From: Actinomycetota bacterium
Lineage (GTDB): Bacteria > Actinomycetota > Acidimicrobiia > IMCC26256 > PALSA-555
Direction of reading: 5' to 3'
Length of the DNA: 64,000 nucleotides
Assembly: GCA_016870355.1 (NCBI GenBank)
Contig: VGBR01000003.1
Coordinates: 68,653-132,652 of the forward strand
In this document: one piece after another, positions 52,231-60,453 of the stretch
How the letters are laid out: every line of letters begins with the position of its first letter
Position numbering within the stretch: position 1 is the stretch's first letter
Position numbers and translations under genes: made by a program
The notes under the pieces: generated by a model
What the model saw: only the letters and a program-made list of their open reading frames with translations
Database searches by the model: none
Told to the model about the DNA's origin: nothing

Positions 52231-54009
52231 ATGACACATCGCCTGCGCCGCCTGCTCGTGCTGCTGGGCCTGACCGCGATCGCGGTCGGCGTGCTTGCGG
52301 CTCCCGCTGGCGCGCACGCGAACCTGCTCGAGTCCAGGCCTTCACAAGGGCAAGTGCTCCAGATCGCACCCGACGAGATCTCCCTCTCGTTCTCGGAGCC
52401 GGTCGATGCGTCGTTCGGCGCTGTCCGAGTCTACGACGCCGACAGCAACCGGCTCGAAGCGGGTGAGGTCGAGACCCGCAACAACCTCGTCATCCTGCCC
52501 TTGAGCGAAGTGCCGAACGGTTCCTACGTCGTCACGTACCGCGTCACCTCACGTGACGCGCACCCGGTCAACGGCGCGTTCACGTTCCAAGTCGGGAACG
52601 CTGGAAACGCGTTCAGCCCTCGCGCACAAGCGCTCGCCCAAGAGCTCCTGAGTGGCGAAGAAGGTGAGCAAGTGGTCGGCGCGATCTACGGGATCTCACG
52701 CGGGCTGTTGTTCGCCGGGCTCGCGCTCATGATCGGGTGTGTCACCTTTGGCGTGATCGTGTGGGCGCGCGCCCGCGCCGTCACGATCAACCGGCGTCTC
52801 GTCTGGATCGGATGGGGCACCACGATGGTCGCCACCATCGTCAGCGTGCTCGTGTACGGCCCGTACGCGGCCGGGGTGGGACTCGGTGACGTGTTCGAAT
52901 CGGAGCTCGTCGACGCGACGATCGACAGTCGCTACGGCCAGATGGGGATCGCGCGGATCGGGCTGCTGCTCCTCGGGCTGCCGATCCTGTGGATGTTGCT
53001 CGCGCGCGACGGCGACGAACCGCGGCCGGTGCCGCGCCCGTGGCTTGGGGCGGCCGCGGTGTTCGGCGTGCTCGTGGCGGCAACACCAGGACTCGCAGGG
53101 CACGCGACGTCCGGTGACCTCGTGGAGCTCGCGGTCGCTGCCGACACGATCCACGTGCTGGCGATGGCGCTGTGGCTCGGAGGTCTTGCAACGCTCGCCA
53201 CCGTCGTGCTCCGTCGCGGGTGGAAGGCGGCGCAGATCGAGCAGCCCATCTCGACGTGGTCGCGCTTCGCGCTCTGGTGCGTCGTCGCGATCATGGCGAC
53301 CGGGACGTTCCAAGCCATTCGCCAGGTCGGCAACCTCACCGCGCTCCGCAGCACCGAGTACGGGCGAATGCTTGTGATCAAGCTCGTGCTCTTCACGGCG
53401 TTGCTCGTCCTCGCCGTGTTCAGCCGTGAAGCGGTGCACATGCTCTGGCCGAAGCCGGTCGAGAAGTCCGGTCGACGAGTTCCGGTGGTTGCCGGTGGCG
53501 CCGACGATCACTCCCCGCCGGCGCTCACCAAAGCGCAGAGGGCCGCCCATGAAGCCACCGAGCTCCGGCGGCTCCGTCGTTCGGTGTGCGCCGAGGTGCT
53601 CGGCGGCATCCTCGTGCTCTCGATCACCGCCTTGCTGGTGAATGCGCCGCCCGCAAAGGGTGCAGCCGAGAATGCGCAAGGCAACGCCATCGGAGTCACC
53701 TTGAAGGCGCGCGGCGTGTGGGTCGACGTCGCCGTGGTGCCTGGCCAGCGCGGGCAGAATGCGGTCCATGTGAGTGCGCTCACGCCGAGCGGCAAGGTGA
53801 AGGACGTGACCGACCTCACGATCACCTTCGACCTTCCGAACGAGGACATCGTCGGCCTCGAAGTCCCGCTCGCGAAGATCAGCGCCGGCCACTTCACGGC
53901 CACCGGCTTTGCACTCCCGATCGAAGGCACCTGGCAGATCACAGCCAAAGTGGTCGTGTCCGAGTTCACGCAGCGCACCATCCGTAGCGAGATCGACATC
54001 GACGACTAG
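52231..54009 (+). CDS. CopC-CopD fusion with C-terminal YtkA-like domain
   Basis: 592 residues from ATG 52231. A signal peptide ending in PAGA is followed by HANLLESRPSQGQVLQIAPD, the CopC domain whose mature N-terminal His binds Cu(II). Residues 150-430 form the multi-helix CopD membrane domain (LFAGLALMIGCVTFGVIVWA ... IHVLAMALWLGGLATLATVV, with the conserved His/Trp). A further helix and a beta-sandwich YtkA-like domain (WVDVAVVPGQRGQNAVHVSA) complete it. Likely copper uptake or handling in the periplasmic space. Confidence 0.92.
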   Translation: MTHRLRRLLVLLGLTAIAVGVLAAPAGAHANLLESRPSQGQVLQIAPDEISLSFSEPVDASFGAVRVYDADSNRLEAGEVETRNNLVILPLSEVPNGSYVVTYRVTSRDAHPVNGAFTFQVGNAGNAFSPRAQALAQELLSGEEGEQVVGAIYGISRGLLFAGLALMIGCVTFGVIVWARARAVTINRRLVWIGWGTTMVATIVSVLVYGPYAAGVGLGDVFESELVDATIDSRYGQMGIARIGLLLLGLPILWMLLARDGDEPRPVPRPWLGAAAVFGVLVAATPGLAGHATSGDLVELAVAADTIHVLAMALWLGGLATLATVVLRRGWKAAQIEQPISTWSRFALWCVVAIMATGTFQAIRQVGNLTALRSTEYGRMLVIKLVLFTALLVLAVFSREAVHMLWPKPVEKSGRRVPVVAGGADDHSPPALTKAQRAAHEATELRRLRRSVCAEVLGGILVLSITALLVNAPPAKGAAENAQGNAIGVTLKARGVWVDVAVVPGQRGQNAVHVSALTPSGKVKDVTDLTITFDLPNEDIVGLEVPLAKISAGHFTATGFALPIEGTWQITAKVVVSEFTQRTIRSEIDIDD

Positions 54010-54012
54010 GTC

Positions 54013-54647
54013 ATGGTCGACACCCAGACGGCGAACACCTCGTTCACCGTCCTCACGTTCGTTGCGAACCTCGGTGTGCTCGCGCTCGCCGCGCTCGCGC
54101 TCCTCGCTCGATTCGGCGCTGCTGGGCGTCGAAGATCGACGGCAGCAAGCTGCCGATCCCTGACGAAGGCACCTTCGCGACCAGCGACGATCCCATCAAC
54201 GGCAAGACACCGCCGACGCTGACCGGGGAGGGGTTCGCCGGCCAGAGCGTCACCGTCGGGCCGACCACAGAGCCCCGCATCGTGATCTTCCTCGCGCACT
54301 CGTGCCCGCACTGTCAGGCCGAAGTGCCGGTGATCGTCGAGCTCGCCGAGGAAGGCAAGCTCGACGGCGTTGTGGTCCAGGCGATCACGACGAATACCAG
54401 TGAGGACGCCGCGAACTACCCGCCGTCGAAGTGGCTCAAGCGCGAGGACTGGCCGTTCAAGCCGGTGCTGCTCGACGACCCGAAGCTCCGCGCCCTGATC
54501 GCGTTCGGCGCGGGCAGCTTCCCGTACATGGTCTTCGTCGCTTCGGACGGGACCGTCGCCGGTCGCTGGTCCGGTGAGCTGGGGAAAGCAGATCTCGCCG
54601 AAGTCGCGCGCAGATTGGTGGCAGGCGAGCCGCTCTTCGAAGAGTGA
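54013..54647 (+). pseudogene. DsbB-like start joined out of frame to a TlpA/thioredoxin-like domain
   Basis: The ATG at 54013 opens MVDTQTANTSFTVLTFVANL and a membrane helix (NLGVLALAALALLARFG), resembling the first helix of a DsbB-like protein; it then loses sense and stops at 54222. A different frame picks up at about 54120 (CWASKIDGSKLPIPDEGTFA) and runs through the thioredoxin domain with catalytic IVIFLAHSCPHCQAEVP to EPLFEE at 54647. That frame has no start codon before GTG 54282, inside the domain. The simplest reading is a deletion that removed the rest of dsbB and the N-terminal anchor of tlpA; a single frameshift would yield a membrane-anchored thioredoxin. Confidence 0.65.
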
Positions 54648-54653
54648 GCGGGC

Positions 54654-55085
54654 CTACAAGCAGTTCTTGCAGAGACCGACGAGGTCGATGCGGTGGGTTT
54701 TCGTGCGAAACCCGGTCGCGTCCTCGACCGGGGTGACGGCATCGGCGAGCGACGCCTCAAGCCCTGACGCCGCGGGGACGTCCTCGACCATCCCACAGCT
54801 TGTGCAGATGAGGTGATGATGATGGCCGGTGAGCTCCTCAGCGAGCTCGAACCGTGACGCTTCGGCGGTGACGATGCGGTGCACCACGCCCGCTCGCTCC
54901 AGCACCACGAGGTTCCGGTAGACCGAGCTCTGCGCGAGCCCGTCGCCCAATTCGAGGATCTCGGGAAGTGCGAGAGGGCGCGACGCGCCCGCGAGCACCT
55001 CGACGATCGCCAAGCGCTTGGGAGTCAGCCGTTGCTGCACCCGTCGGAGTCGCGTCGCTACTTCGTCGCGCAGATCGGGTGGCAC
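54654..55085 (-). CDS. Fur-family metalloregulator (probably Zur)
   Basis: 143 residues from GTG 55085. The winged helix TPKRLAIVEVLAGASRPLAL, SSVYRNLVVLERAGVVHRI is typical of Fur proteins. Metal ligands include HHHHLICTSCG and GLCKNC (two CxxC sets for structural zinc). Ferric, zinc or peroxide sensing cannot be separated by eye; zinc is favoured by the CDF and znuC neighbours. TACACT lies 7 nt before the start, without a Shine-Dalgarno site. Confidence 0.9.
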   Translation of the reverse strand: MPPDLRDEVATRLRRVQQRLTPKRLAIVEVLAGASRPLALPEILELGDGLAQSSVYRNLVVLERAGVVHRIVTAEASRFELAEELTGHHHHLICTSCGMVEDVPAASGLEASLADAVTPVEDATGFRTKTHRIDLVGLCKNCL

Positions 55086-55111
55086 CGCGTCGAGTGTACC
55101 GTCGCACTCAC
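55086..55111. promoter_or_regulatory. 26-bp divergent leaderless promoter region (fur/sirB1)
   Basis: Bases 55093-55102 read AGTGTACCGT: TACACT on the minus strand lies 7 nt before the fur GTG, and TACCGT on the plus strand lies 9 nt before the ATG at 55112. The two -10 boxes overlap, so the two promoters cannot easily be used at once. Confidence 0.5.
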
Positions 55112-55879
55112 ATGGAACCGACTGAGCGATTCGTCGAGCTGGTGCAGCGCGACCAGCACGACGTGCCGCTCGACGAGGCTGTGTTGCTCATCGCCGCGCA
55201 CGACCATGAGGTCGACGTTGACGCGCAGCGCGCTCGGCTCGACGAGCTCGCGAATGGCGCACCGTCTTCCGCGGATGCGCTCGCTACGTACCTGTTCGTG
55301 GAGCGCGGGTTCATCGGCAACTCGGTCGACTACGCCGATCCCCAGAACTCGTTCCTCGACGTCGTGCTCGACCGTCGGCTTGGGCTGCCGATCACGCTCA
55401 GTGTGCTGATGATCGAAGTCGGTCGCCGCGTTGGGCTGGAGCTCTCGGGTGTAGGGATGCCTGGACACTTCCTTGTAGGGAGCGGAAGCGACACGTTCTT
55501 CGATCCGTTTCACGGCGGAGAGCGCTTGGATGTCGACGGATGCCGAGCGCGCTTCGCCGGGACACGCGGTGATGTGCCGTTCCGCCCCGAGTTCCTCCAG
55601 CCGGTAGGCACGCACGCGATCCTCGCTCGCATGCTCGCGAACCTCGTCCACTCATACGTTGCCCGAGATCCCGCGAGCGCGATCTGGACAGTGCGGCTGC
55701 GGCTCCGCGTTCCGGGCGTCTCGGCCAACGAGCGACGCGAGGCGGCCGCCCTGCTCGGCACGCTCGGTCGCTTCGAAGAAGCTGCGGCCGAGCTCGCGCA
55801 GATCGCCGAAGAGCTCGACGGAACTGCGGCCGACCGAGCCGAGCGCGCCGCGGCTGCGTATCGAGCGCGCGCGAACTGA
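55112..55879 (+). CDS. SirB1-family transglutaminase-like protein
   Basis: 255 residues from ATG 55112; the track ORF runs back into fur. DPQNSFLDVVLDRRLGLPIT, LSVLMIEVGRRVGLELSGVG, MPGHFLVG and FFDPFHGGERL are the SirB1 signature blocks. The C-terminal third is helical with TPR-like repeats (REAAALLGTLGRFEEAAAEL). The family is widespread but has no settled biochemical role. Followed after 4 bp by the LON-domain gene. Confidence 0.88.
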   Translation: MEPTERFVELVQRDQHDVPLDEAVLLIAAHDHEVDVDAQRARLDELANGAPSSADALATYLFVERGFIGNSVDYADPQNSFLDVVLDRRLGLPITLSVLMIEVGRRVGLELSGVGMPGHFLVGSGSDTFFDPFHGGERLDVDGCRARFAGTRGDVPFRPEFLQPVGTHAILARMLANLVHSYVARDPASAIWTVRLRLRVPGVSANERREAAALLGTLGRFEEAAAELAQIAEELDGTAADRAERAAAAYRARAN

Positions 55880-55883
55880 CGTC

Positions 55884-56501
55884 ATGGCCGATCCGACGCC
55901 GATGTTCCCGCTCGGAACGGTGTTGTTCCCACACGCGGTTCTCCCGTTGCACGTGTTCGAGCCGCGCTACCGAGAGATGGTCCAGCACTGCATTGCCGGC
56001 GACCGTGAGTTCGGCGTGGTGCTCATCGAACGCGGGCACGAGGTCGGCGGCGGCGACATCCGCTTCGATGTGGGCACCGCGACACGCATCGTGCAAGCCG
56101 GCGAGCTCGAAGACGGGCGGTGGGTGCTCATGAACGTCGGAGTCGAGCGACTGCGCGTCGTCGAATGGCTTCCCGATGACCCGTACCCGCAGGCGCGCGT
56201 CGAGCGGCTCCGGGACGATGCGGGAAGCGCCGTCGACGGCCAGGCGGCCGGCGTCGAGGGGCTGTTGCGCCGCGCGCTCGCGATGCGTGCCGAGCTCGGT
56301 GATCCCACGGCGCCGCTCGAGTTCACGCTCTCCGACGATCCGGTGCAGGCGTCGTTCGAGGCCGCGGCAACTGCACCGATCGGCCCGTTGGACGCGCAAC
56401 GCCTGCTCGAGATCGACACCGCGGCCGAGCGACTGACACTGCTCGAGGAATTGCTCACCGAAGAGTGTGCGGTGCTCGAGCTCCGTCTCTCCGGCCAGTA
56501 G
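55884..56501 (+). CDS. LON substrate-binding-domain protein
   Basis: 205 residues from ATG 55884; no AAA or protease domain follows. MFPLGTVLFPHAVLPLHVFE, PRYREMVQHCIAGDREFGVV and RLRVVEWLPDDPYPQARVE match the N-terminal LON domain, as in small stand-alone LON proteins of actinobacteria (YcaH/cereblon-like N-domain). It may bind peptides or act as an adaptor; function unproven. Confidence 0.88.
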   Translation: MADPTPMFPLGTVLFPHAVLPLHVFEPRYREMVQHCIAGDREFGVVLIERGHEVGGGDIRFDVGTATRIVQAGELEDGRWVLMNVGVERLRVVEWLPDDPYPQARVERLRDDAGSAVDGQAAGVEGLLRRALAMRAELGDPTAPLEFTLSDDPVQASFEAAATAPIGPLDAQRLLEIDTAAERLTLLEELLTEECAVLELRLSGQ

Positions 56502-56522
56502 CGATCGCTCTACGCTCCCCTT

Positions 56523-56651
56523 GTGACTCCTGAGCCCGATCCGAACACCCAGGACCGCGACCTCGGTGACCTCGAGGCCCTCGAACGAGAGCTCGCCGCG
56601 CTGGAGCACGAGCTCGAAGTCGTCGACGGCGCACCCGGGGACGACACCTAG
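56523..56651 (+). CDS. 42-residue acidic coiled-coil protein
   Basis: Too short for the ORF track. GTG 56523 opens 42 codons ending in TAG; the centre reads DLEALERELAALEHELEVVD, a clean heptad-like amphipathic helix, with an acidic tail (DGAPGDDT). TACGCT lies exactly 6 nt upstream, the same geometry as at several larger genes, and the frame fills the gap between the LON and moaD genes. Function unknown. Confidence 0.55.
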   Translation: MTPEPDPNTQDRDLGDLEALERELAALEHELEVVDGAPGDDT

Positions 56652-56655
56652 CCGG

Positions 56656-56904
56656 GTGCCCACGGTCACGCTGCGTCTGTTCGCCGCGGCCCGCGATGCC
56701 GCCGGTCGTTCATCGGAGGCGATCGACGCCGCAACCGTCGGTGACGTGCTCGCCTACGCGCGCACAACGTATGGAGCCCAGTTCGCCGAGGTGCTCGCGC
56801 ACGCCAGGGTGTGGGTGAACGGCGACGAGCCAGCTGACGGTGATGCGACGGTACTCGCGGCCGACGACGAGGTCGCGGTGTTGCCCCCTGTCAGCGGTGG
56901 CTGA
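56656..56904 (+). CDS. moaD: MoaD/ThiS-family sulfur carrier protein
   Basis: 82 residues from GTG 56656. Ubiquitin-like fold: VTLRLFAAARDAAGRSSEAI, VNGDEPADGDATVLAADDEV and the C-terminal VLPPVSGG, whose terminal Gly-Gly becomes the thiocarboxylate in molybdopterin (or thiazole) synthesis. Other moa genes are not in the window, but a molybdoenzyme is (31598). Ends directly against the stop of the convergent superoxide dismutase gene. Confidence 0.88.
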   Translation: MPTVTLRLFAAARDAAGRSSEAIDAATVGDVLAYARTTYGAQFAEVLAHARVWVNGDEPADGDATVLAADDEVAVLPPVSGG

Positions 56905-57363
56905 CTAGGCGCGAGCTGTCACCAACCAGGCGCTGCCGTAGACCTGCTCGACGATGAGTCGCTGGCCCACGGGCTCCCACGACAGCGCACCCCAATCGGA
57001 GCCCTGCACGTTCACCGCGGCTTCGGTGAGCTGGGTCTTGAACCCATCGAACGAACCGAGATGCTCGTCGACCGCGCTCGCGAGATCGCCCGCCGGCTTG
57101 CCGCCACCATTGGGACTCAGGTTCTTCCAGAAGATCGAGTGCAGGATGTGTCCGGAGAGGTGGAAGGCGAGGTTCTTCTCGAGCTGGTTGATCGACCCGA
57201 AGTCGCTCGTCTCGCGCGCGTCCGCAAGCTTCTCGAGCACTTGGTTCGCGCCATCGACGTAGGCCTTGTGGTGCTTGCCGTGATGGAGCTCGAGCACGCG
57301 GGCCGAAAGATGTGGCTCCAGCGCGCCGTAGTCGTAGCCGAGATCAGGGAGTGTGTACGTCAT
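56905..57363 (-). CDS. Superoxide dismutase (Fe/Mn), C-terminally truncated
   Basis: 152 residues from ATG 57363 with GAGGAGGATCTC upstream; the family usually has about 200. The N-terminal helix domain is intact ([50 protein letters not shown]), giving two His ligands. The sequence is normal to [13 protein letters not shown] and then ends abruptly in [10 protein letters not shown]. The last 45-50 residues, with the D-x-W-E-H-A metal ligands, are missing. The enzyme should not hold its metal normally. The stop abuts the moaD stop. Confidence 0.85.
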   Translation of the reverse strand: MTYTLPDLGYDYGALEPHLSARVLELHHGKHHKAYVDGANQVLEKLADARETSDFGSINQLEKNLAFHLSGHILHSIFWKNLSPNGGGKPAGDLASAVDEHLGSFDGFKTQLTEAAVNVQGSDWGALSWEPVGQRLIVEQVYGSAWLVTARA

Positions 57364-57459
57364 GAGATCCTCCTCGACCGTTGTTCTTCCCCATCGTGGC
57401 GTACGCGACACGCCAGCCACGCGCGGCCCAAGAAGGGACCACTGGTACCGTTGACCCCT

Positions 57460-57978
57460 ATGCCTGAGCAGCACCGACGCCGTCTCGACGTGATGCTCGA
57501 GCCCGAGTACCTCAGCGAGCTCGGCACCCTCGACGTCGACGCGGTCCGTGAGATGCACGAGGAGTGCCTCGCGGTCGAGACCGAGGTCTCGTATGTGCGC
57601 GTTCTGGCCCAGGCCCGCATCGACATCGTCGAAGCCGAGCTCGACCGGCGTGACCGGGGCGGATCAGTGGGCGACCTCGTTGCCGCGCTGCCGCAGATCC
57701 TCGCCGACGACACTCCGCGCCACGACCCGGCGTCGAGCCACCTGCCGCGTCACATCGGCCCGGCTCCCGGCATCCAATGGAAGCGCGGGCTCGAGAGCCT
57801 GATCACCGACGCCACGCTCGTGAGCCTGCCGACGCTCTCCGAAGACGACCTGCGTTCCACGCTCGATCAGCTCCGCCAGCTCGAAGAAGACGTGTCTCAG
57901 AAGCGCAAGGCCTTGCACCGGGTGATCGATGCGATCGAAGCCGATCTCACGGAGCGGCACAAGGTCGGGCACGCGTAG
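57460..57978 (+). CDS. RsiG-like anti-sigma factor with two c-di-GMP signature motifs
   Basis: 172 residues from ATG 57460; the track ORF reads back antisense to SOD. Residues 40-55 read [16 protein letters not shown], an exact E-x3-S-x2-R-x3-Q-x3-D motif; residues 142-157 read [16 protein letters not shown], the same motif with His for Gln. In Streptomyces, RsiG uses two such helices to bind c-di-GMP and hold the sporulation sigma factor Whi[12 protein letters not shown] before the first motif also matches that family. TACCGT lies 8 nt upstream. No sigma gene is in the window. Confidence 0.85.
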   Translation: MPEQHRRRLDVMLEPEYLSELGTLDVDAVREMHEECLAVETEVSYVRVLAQARIDIVEAELDRRDRGGSVGDLVAALPQILADDTPRHDPASSHLPRHIGPAPGIQWKRGLESLITDATLVSLPTLSEDDLRSTLDQLRQLEEDVSQKRKALHRVIDAIEADLTERHKVGHA

Positions 57979-57988
57979 CGGCACGCCG

Positions 57989-58339
57989 GTGCCTGACGCG
58001 ATCGAGCAGCGCCTGCGCGACCTCGGGTCCTTCATCCGAGACCAGCGCCGCAACGCGCGCCTGTCGCTGCGAAGCCTGAGCGATCGCGCCGGGATCTCCA
58101 ACCCTTACCTGAGTCAGATCGAGCGCGGCTTGCGCAAGCCGAGCGCCGAGATCCTCCAATCCATCGCGCGCGCGTTGCGCATCTCCGCCGAGACGTTGTA
58201 CGTGCGCGCGGGCATCCTCGAGCCGCGGGGAGATCAGCAAGACGTGGAGCACGAGATCTTGCGCGACGAGACGCTCAACGACCGTCAGAAGCAAGCACTC
58301 ATCGAGGTGTATCGCTCGTTCCAGGCCGAGAACCGCTGA
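57989..58339 (+). CDS. XRE-family helix-turn-helix regulator
   Basis: 116 residues from GTG 57989, 10 bp after rsiG. The HTH reads RRNARLSLRSLSDRAGISNP, YLSQIERGLRKPSAEILQSI, followed by ARALRISAETLYVRAGILEP. The C-terminal third (ILRDETLNDRQKQALIEVYR) is helical. This architecture matches a widely conserved actinobacterial regulator group such as mycobacterial Rv0474-like proteins. Likely co-transcribed with rsiG. Confidence 0.88.
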   Translation: MPDAIEQRLRDLGSFIRDQRRNARLSLRSLSDRAGISNPYLSQIERGLRKPSAEILQSIARALRISAETLYVRAGILEPRGDQQDVEHEILRDETLNDRQKQALIEVYRSFQAENR

Positions 58340-58406
58340 CACCAACCGCACTCGGCCTGCACTCGGGGCGGGAGTGGGGAATGTTGACCGGTAGGATCAG
58401 GTTTCC

Positions 58407-59627
58407 ATGTCCGTGCAACGAGTAGCGATGCTCAGCCTCCACACGTCACCGCTCTCCCAACCGGGAGCCGGTGACAGCGGCGGCATGAACGTCTACGTGC
58501 ACTCGCTCGCGTCGGCGTTGGCCCGAGCGGGCGTGGGGTGCGACGTGCTCACGCGCGCCGACCACGCCGAACAGCCGCCAATCATGGACGTGGAGCCAGG
58601 CTTCCGGGTCGTGCACCTCGACGCCGGGCCTCGCCGACCGGTGCCCAAGGAGTCGCTGCCGATGCTGGTGGACGACCTCATCGCTTCCGGCCGGTGCTAC
58701 CTGGCGAGCGCGGGCGAGGTCGACGCGCTGCACGCGCACTACTGGATCTCTGGCGCGGTGGGACACCGACTCAAGCACGAGCTCGACCTCCCGCTCGTCA
58801 CCACCTTCCACACGCTGGCCCGCACGAAGGTCAGCGCCGGCATCGACGACGACTCGACCGAGCGTTCCCACATCGAGGGTGAGGTCGTGGCGTGTAGTGA
58901 CCGCATCGTGGCGTCGACCGTCGATGAGGTGGACGAGCTCGCCGCGTACAACGCCGTTCCCGATCGCATCGAGGTGATCCCCCCAGGCGTCGACCATGCG
59001 CTCTTCTCTCCAGGTGACGCGCGTGCCGCACGGCGCCGACTCGGTCTGCCCGCGGGCCCGCTCGTCCTGTTCGTCGGCCGGATCCAGCCGCTCAAGGGGG
59101 CCGATGTCGCGCTGCGAACGCTCGCCGCGCTTCCTGACGACCGCACAACGCTCGTCATCGTCGGCGGCCCGAGCGGTGCCGACGGCGAGCGCGAGCTCGC
59201 GAGCCTTCGTGCGCTTGCCGATGAGCTCGGCATCACGGATCGCGTGCGGTGGGTCGAACCCCAGCCCCACGCCGCGCTCGTCGACTGGTACCGCGCCGCC
59301 GACGTGTGCATCGTCCCGTCGCGCACCGAGTCGTTCGGCCTCGTCGCGCTCGAAGCGGCCGCGTGCGGCACTCCGGTCGTCGCGTCGGAAGTCGGCGGCC
59401 TTCGCTCGTTGGTGGCTGACGGCGAGGCCGGGTTCCTCGTTGCCGGTCGCGCGGCTGCCGACTACGCCGCGCCGGTGCAGCTGTTGCTCGCCGACGAGCG
59501 CCGCGCCCAGCGAATGGGCTCCGCGGCAGTGGCGCGGTCGCGCCAATACGCGTGGAGCATGACCGCGGCGCGCTTGCGACGTCTGTATGCCGACGTCGCC
59601 GCCCGCGAGCTCGTGCAGTGCGCTTGA
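58407..59627 (+). CDS. mshA: D-inositol-3-phosphate glycosyltransferase
   Basis: 406 residues. GT-B (GT4) glycosyltransferase for the first step of mycothiol synthesis, joining GlcNAc to inositol phosphate. HTSPLSQPGAGDSGGMNVYV is the N-terminal signature; LFVGRIQPLKGADVALRTLA (catalytic Arg/Lys) and ESFGLVALEAAACGTPVVAS (donor-binding Glu) are intact. TAGGAT lies 9 nt before the ATG. Presence of mshA supports an actinobacterial source. Confidence 0.93.
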   Translation: MSVQRVAMLSLHTSPLSQPGAGDSGGMNVYVHSLASALARAGVGCDVLTRADHAEQPPIMDVEPGFRVVHLDAGPRRPVPKESLPMLVDDLIASGRCYLASAGEVDALHAHYWISGAVGHRLKHELDLPLVTTFHTLARTKVSAGIDDDSTERSHIEGEVVACSDRIVASTVDEVDELAAYNAVPDRIEVIPPGVDHALFSPGDARAARRRLGLPAGPLVLFVGRIQPLKGADVALRTLAALPDDRTTLVIVGGPSGADGERELASLRALADELGITDRVRWVEPQPHAALVDWYRAADVCIVPSRTESFGLVALEAAACGTPVVASEVGGLRSLVADGEAGFLVAGRAAADYAAPVQLLLADERRAQRMGSAAVARSRQYAWSMTAARLRRLYADVAARELVQCA

Positions 59628-60157
59628 CGGACACCGAAGCGAGCGGCCGCGACGCAGGTACCCTGCGGCGCAGCGAGCGGGGCCCGAGCGGCCCGGCCCA
59701 CGGGGCCGAGAGCGGGGAGTTGGACCTCGACGCTCGCGAACGGGCTGCGCACGCGCTGGTCGCCGCGCACCTCGAGGGGCCGGTCGCGGCTCAGCCCTAC
59801 ATCCAGACCGTCGAGTACGACCCGGAGCTTCGCCGCTGGTACGTGCGCTTCGGCTGCGATGGTCGTGACGCCACGACCATCTACTTCGATCTCCACCAGC
59901 GCACGCTGCGCTACGAGGTCTACTTCTTGCCCGATCCACCCTCGAACCACCTCGAGCTCTACCGCTTCCTCCTGCAGCGCAACCATTCGATGTACGGCAC
60001 GCGCTTCTCGATCGGGCCCGACGGCGACCTCTACCTCACGGGTCGCGTGGCCCTCGAGCACCTCACTGAGTACGAGCTCGACCGCATCATCGGGGTGCTC
60101 TACGAGCTGGTCGAGACCTGGTTCCAACCCATCGTTCGTCTCGCCTTCGGTCGATAG
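59624..60157 (+). CDS. YbjN-domain protein
   Basis: Up to 177 residues. TTG 59624 overlaps the mshA stop (TTGA), but its first 32 codons run through hairpin repeat copy 4; an in-frame TTG at 59720 just after the repeat may be the real start. The domain begins ERAAHALVAAHLEGPVAAQP and includes YDPELRRWYVRFGCDGRDAT, PDPPSNHLELYRFLLQRNHS and LTEYELDRIIGVLYELVET, typical of YbjN/type III secretion chaperone-like folds in actinobacteria. Function unknown. Confidence 0.78.
   Translation: MTDTEASGRDAGTLRRSERGPSGPAHGAESGELDLDARERAAHALVAAHLEGPVAAQPYIQTVEYDPELRRWYVRFGCDGRDATTIYFDLHQRTLRYEVYFLPDPPSNHLELYRFLLQRNHSMYGTRFSIGPDGDLYLTGRVALEHLTEYELDRIIGVLYELVETWFQPIVRLAFGR
59641..59696 (+). repeat. Hairpin repeat, copy 4 (mshA-ybjN junction)
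   Basis: GAGCGGCCGCGACGCAGGTA begins the copy; CGCAGG-TAC-CCTGCG (59653-59667) forms a 6-bp stem with a 3-nt loop. The tail GAGCGGGGCCCGAGCGGCCC is identical to copy 1, 52 kb away. The left part is nearly identical to copy 5, 740 bp downstream. Confidence 0.75.
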
Positions 60158-60453
60158 TCCCGCTGCAGTCACCGACGCGGTCTCCGCGTGTCCGGCGGGG
60201 TGCCAGCGCCGACGGGTGCCGGCGCGGAGGCCGCTGCGCCTCCGGCGTCACGGGGCCCGAGGTGCATGACGGTTCGCTTCGTTCGGGGAAGTGCGGAGCT
60301 CTCCCGAAGTTCCTCGGGCTCCTGACACCTACGTAAGCGCGGCACCGCAGCTTCCGGAGGAAGCGGAGGTGCTCGCAGGCGCTGGCGAGCGGCCGCGCCG
60401 CAGGTACCCTGCGGCGCAACGAGCGCGCCCAGGGTGATGGCTACCCTGAACGG
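60158..60453. other. Non-coding gap before proC, GC-rich with small hairpins
   Basis: 296 bp with no convincing ORF in either direction. It holds several short inverted repeats (GACGCGG-TCT-CCGCG near 60175; GGAGCTCTCCCGAAG region; CTTCCGGAGGAAGCGGAGG near 60350) and, at its right end, hairpin repeat copy 5. TACCCT at 60442-60447 is the likely -10 box of proC. Confidence 0.6.
60383..60425 (+). repeat. Hairpin repeat, copy 5 (upstream of proC)
   Basis: GCGCCGCAGG-TAC-CCTGCGGCGC (60395-60417) is a perfect 10-bp stem with a 3-nt loop, preceded by GCGAGCGGCC and followed by GAGCG. The stem bases differ from copy 1 on both arms in a compensating way. Confidence 0.75.
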
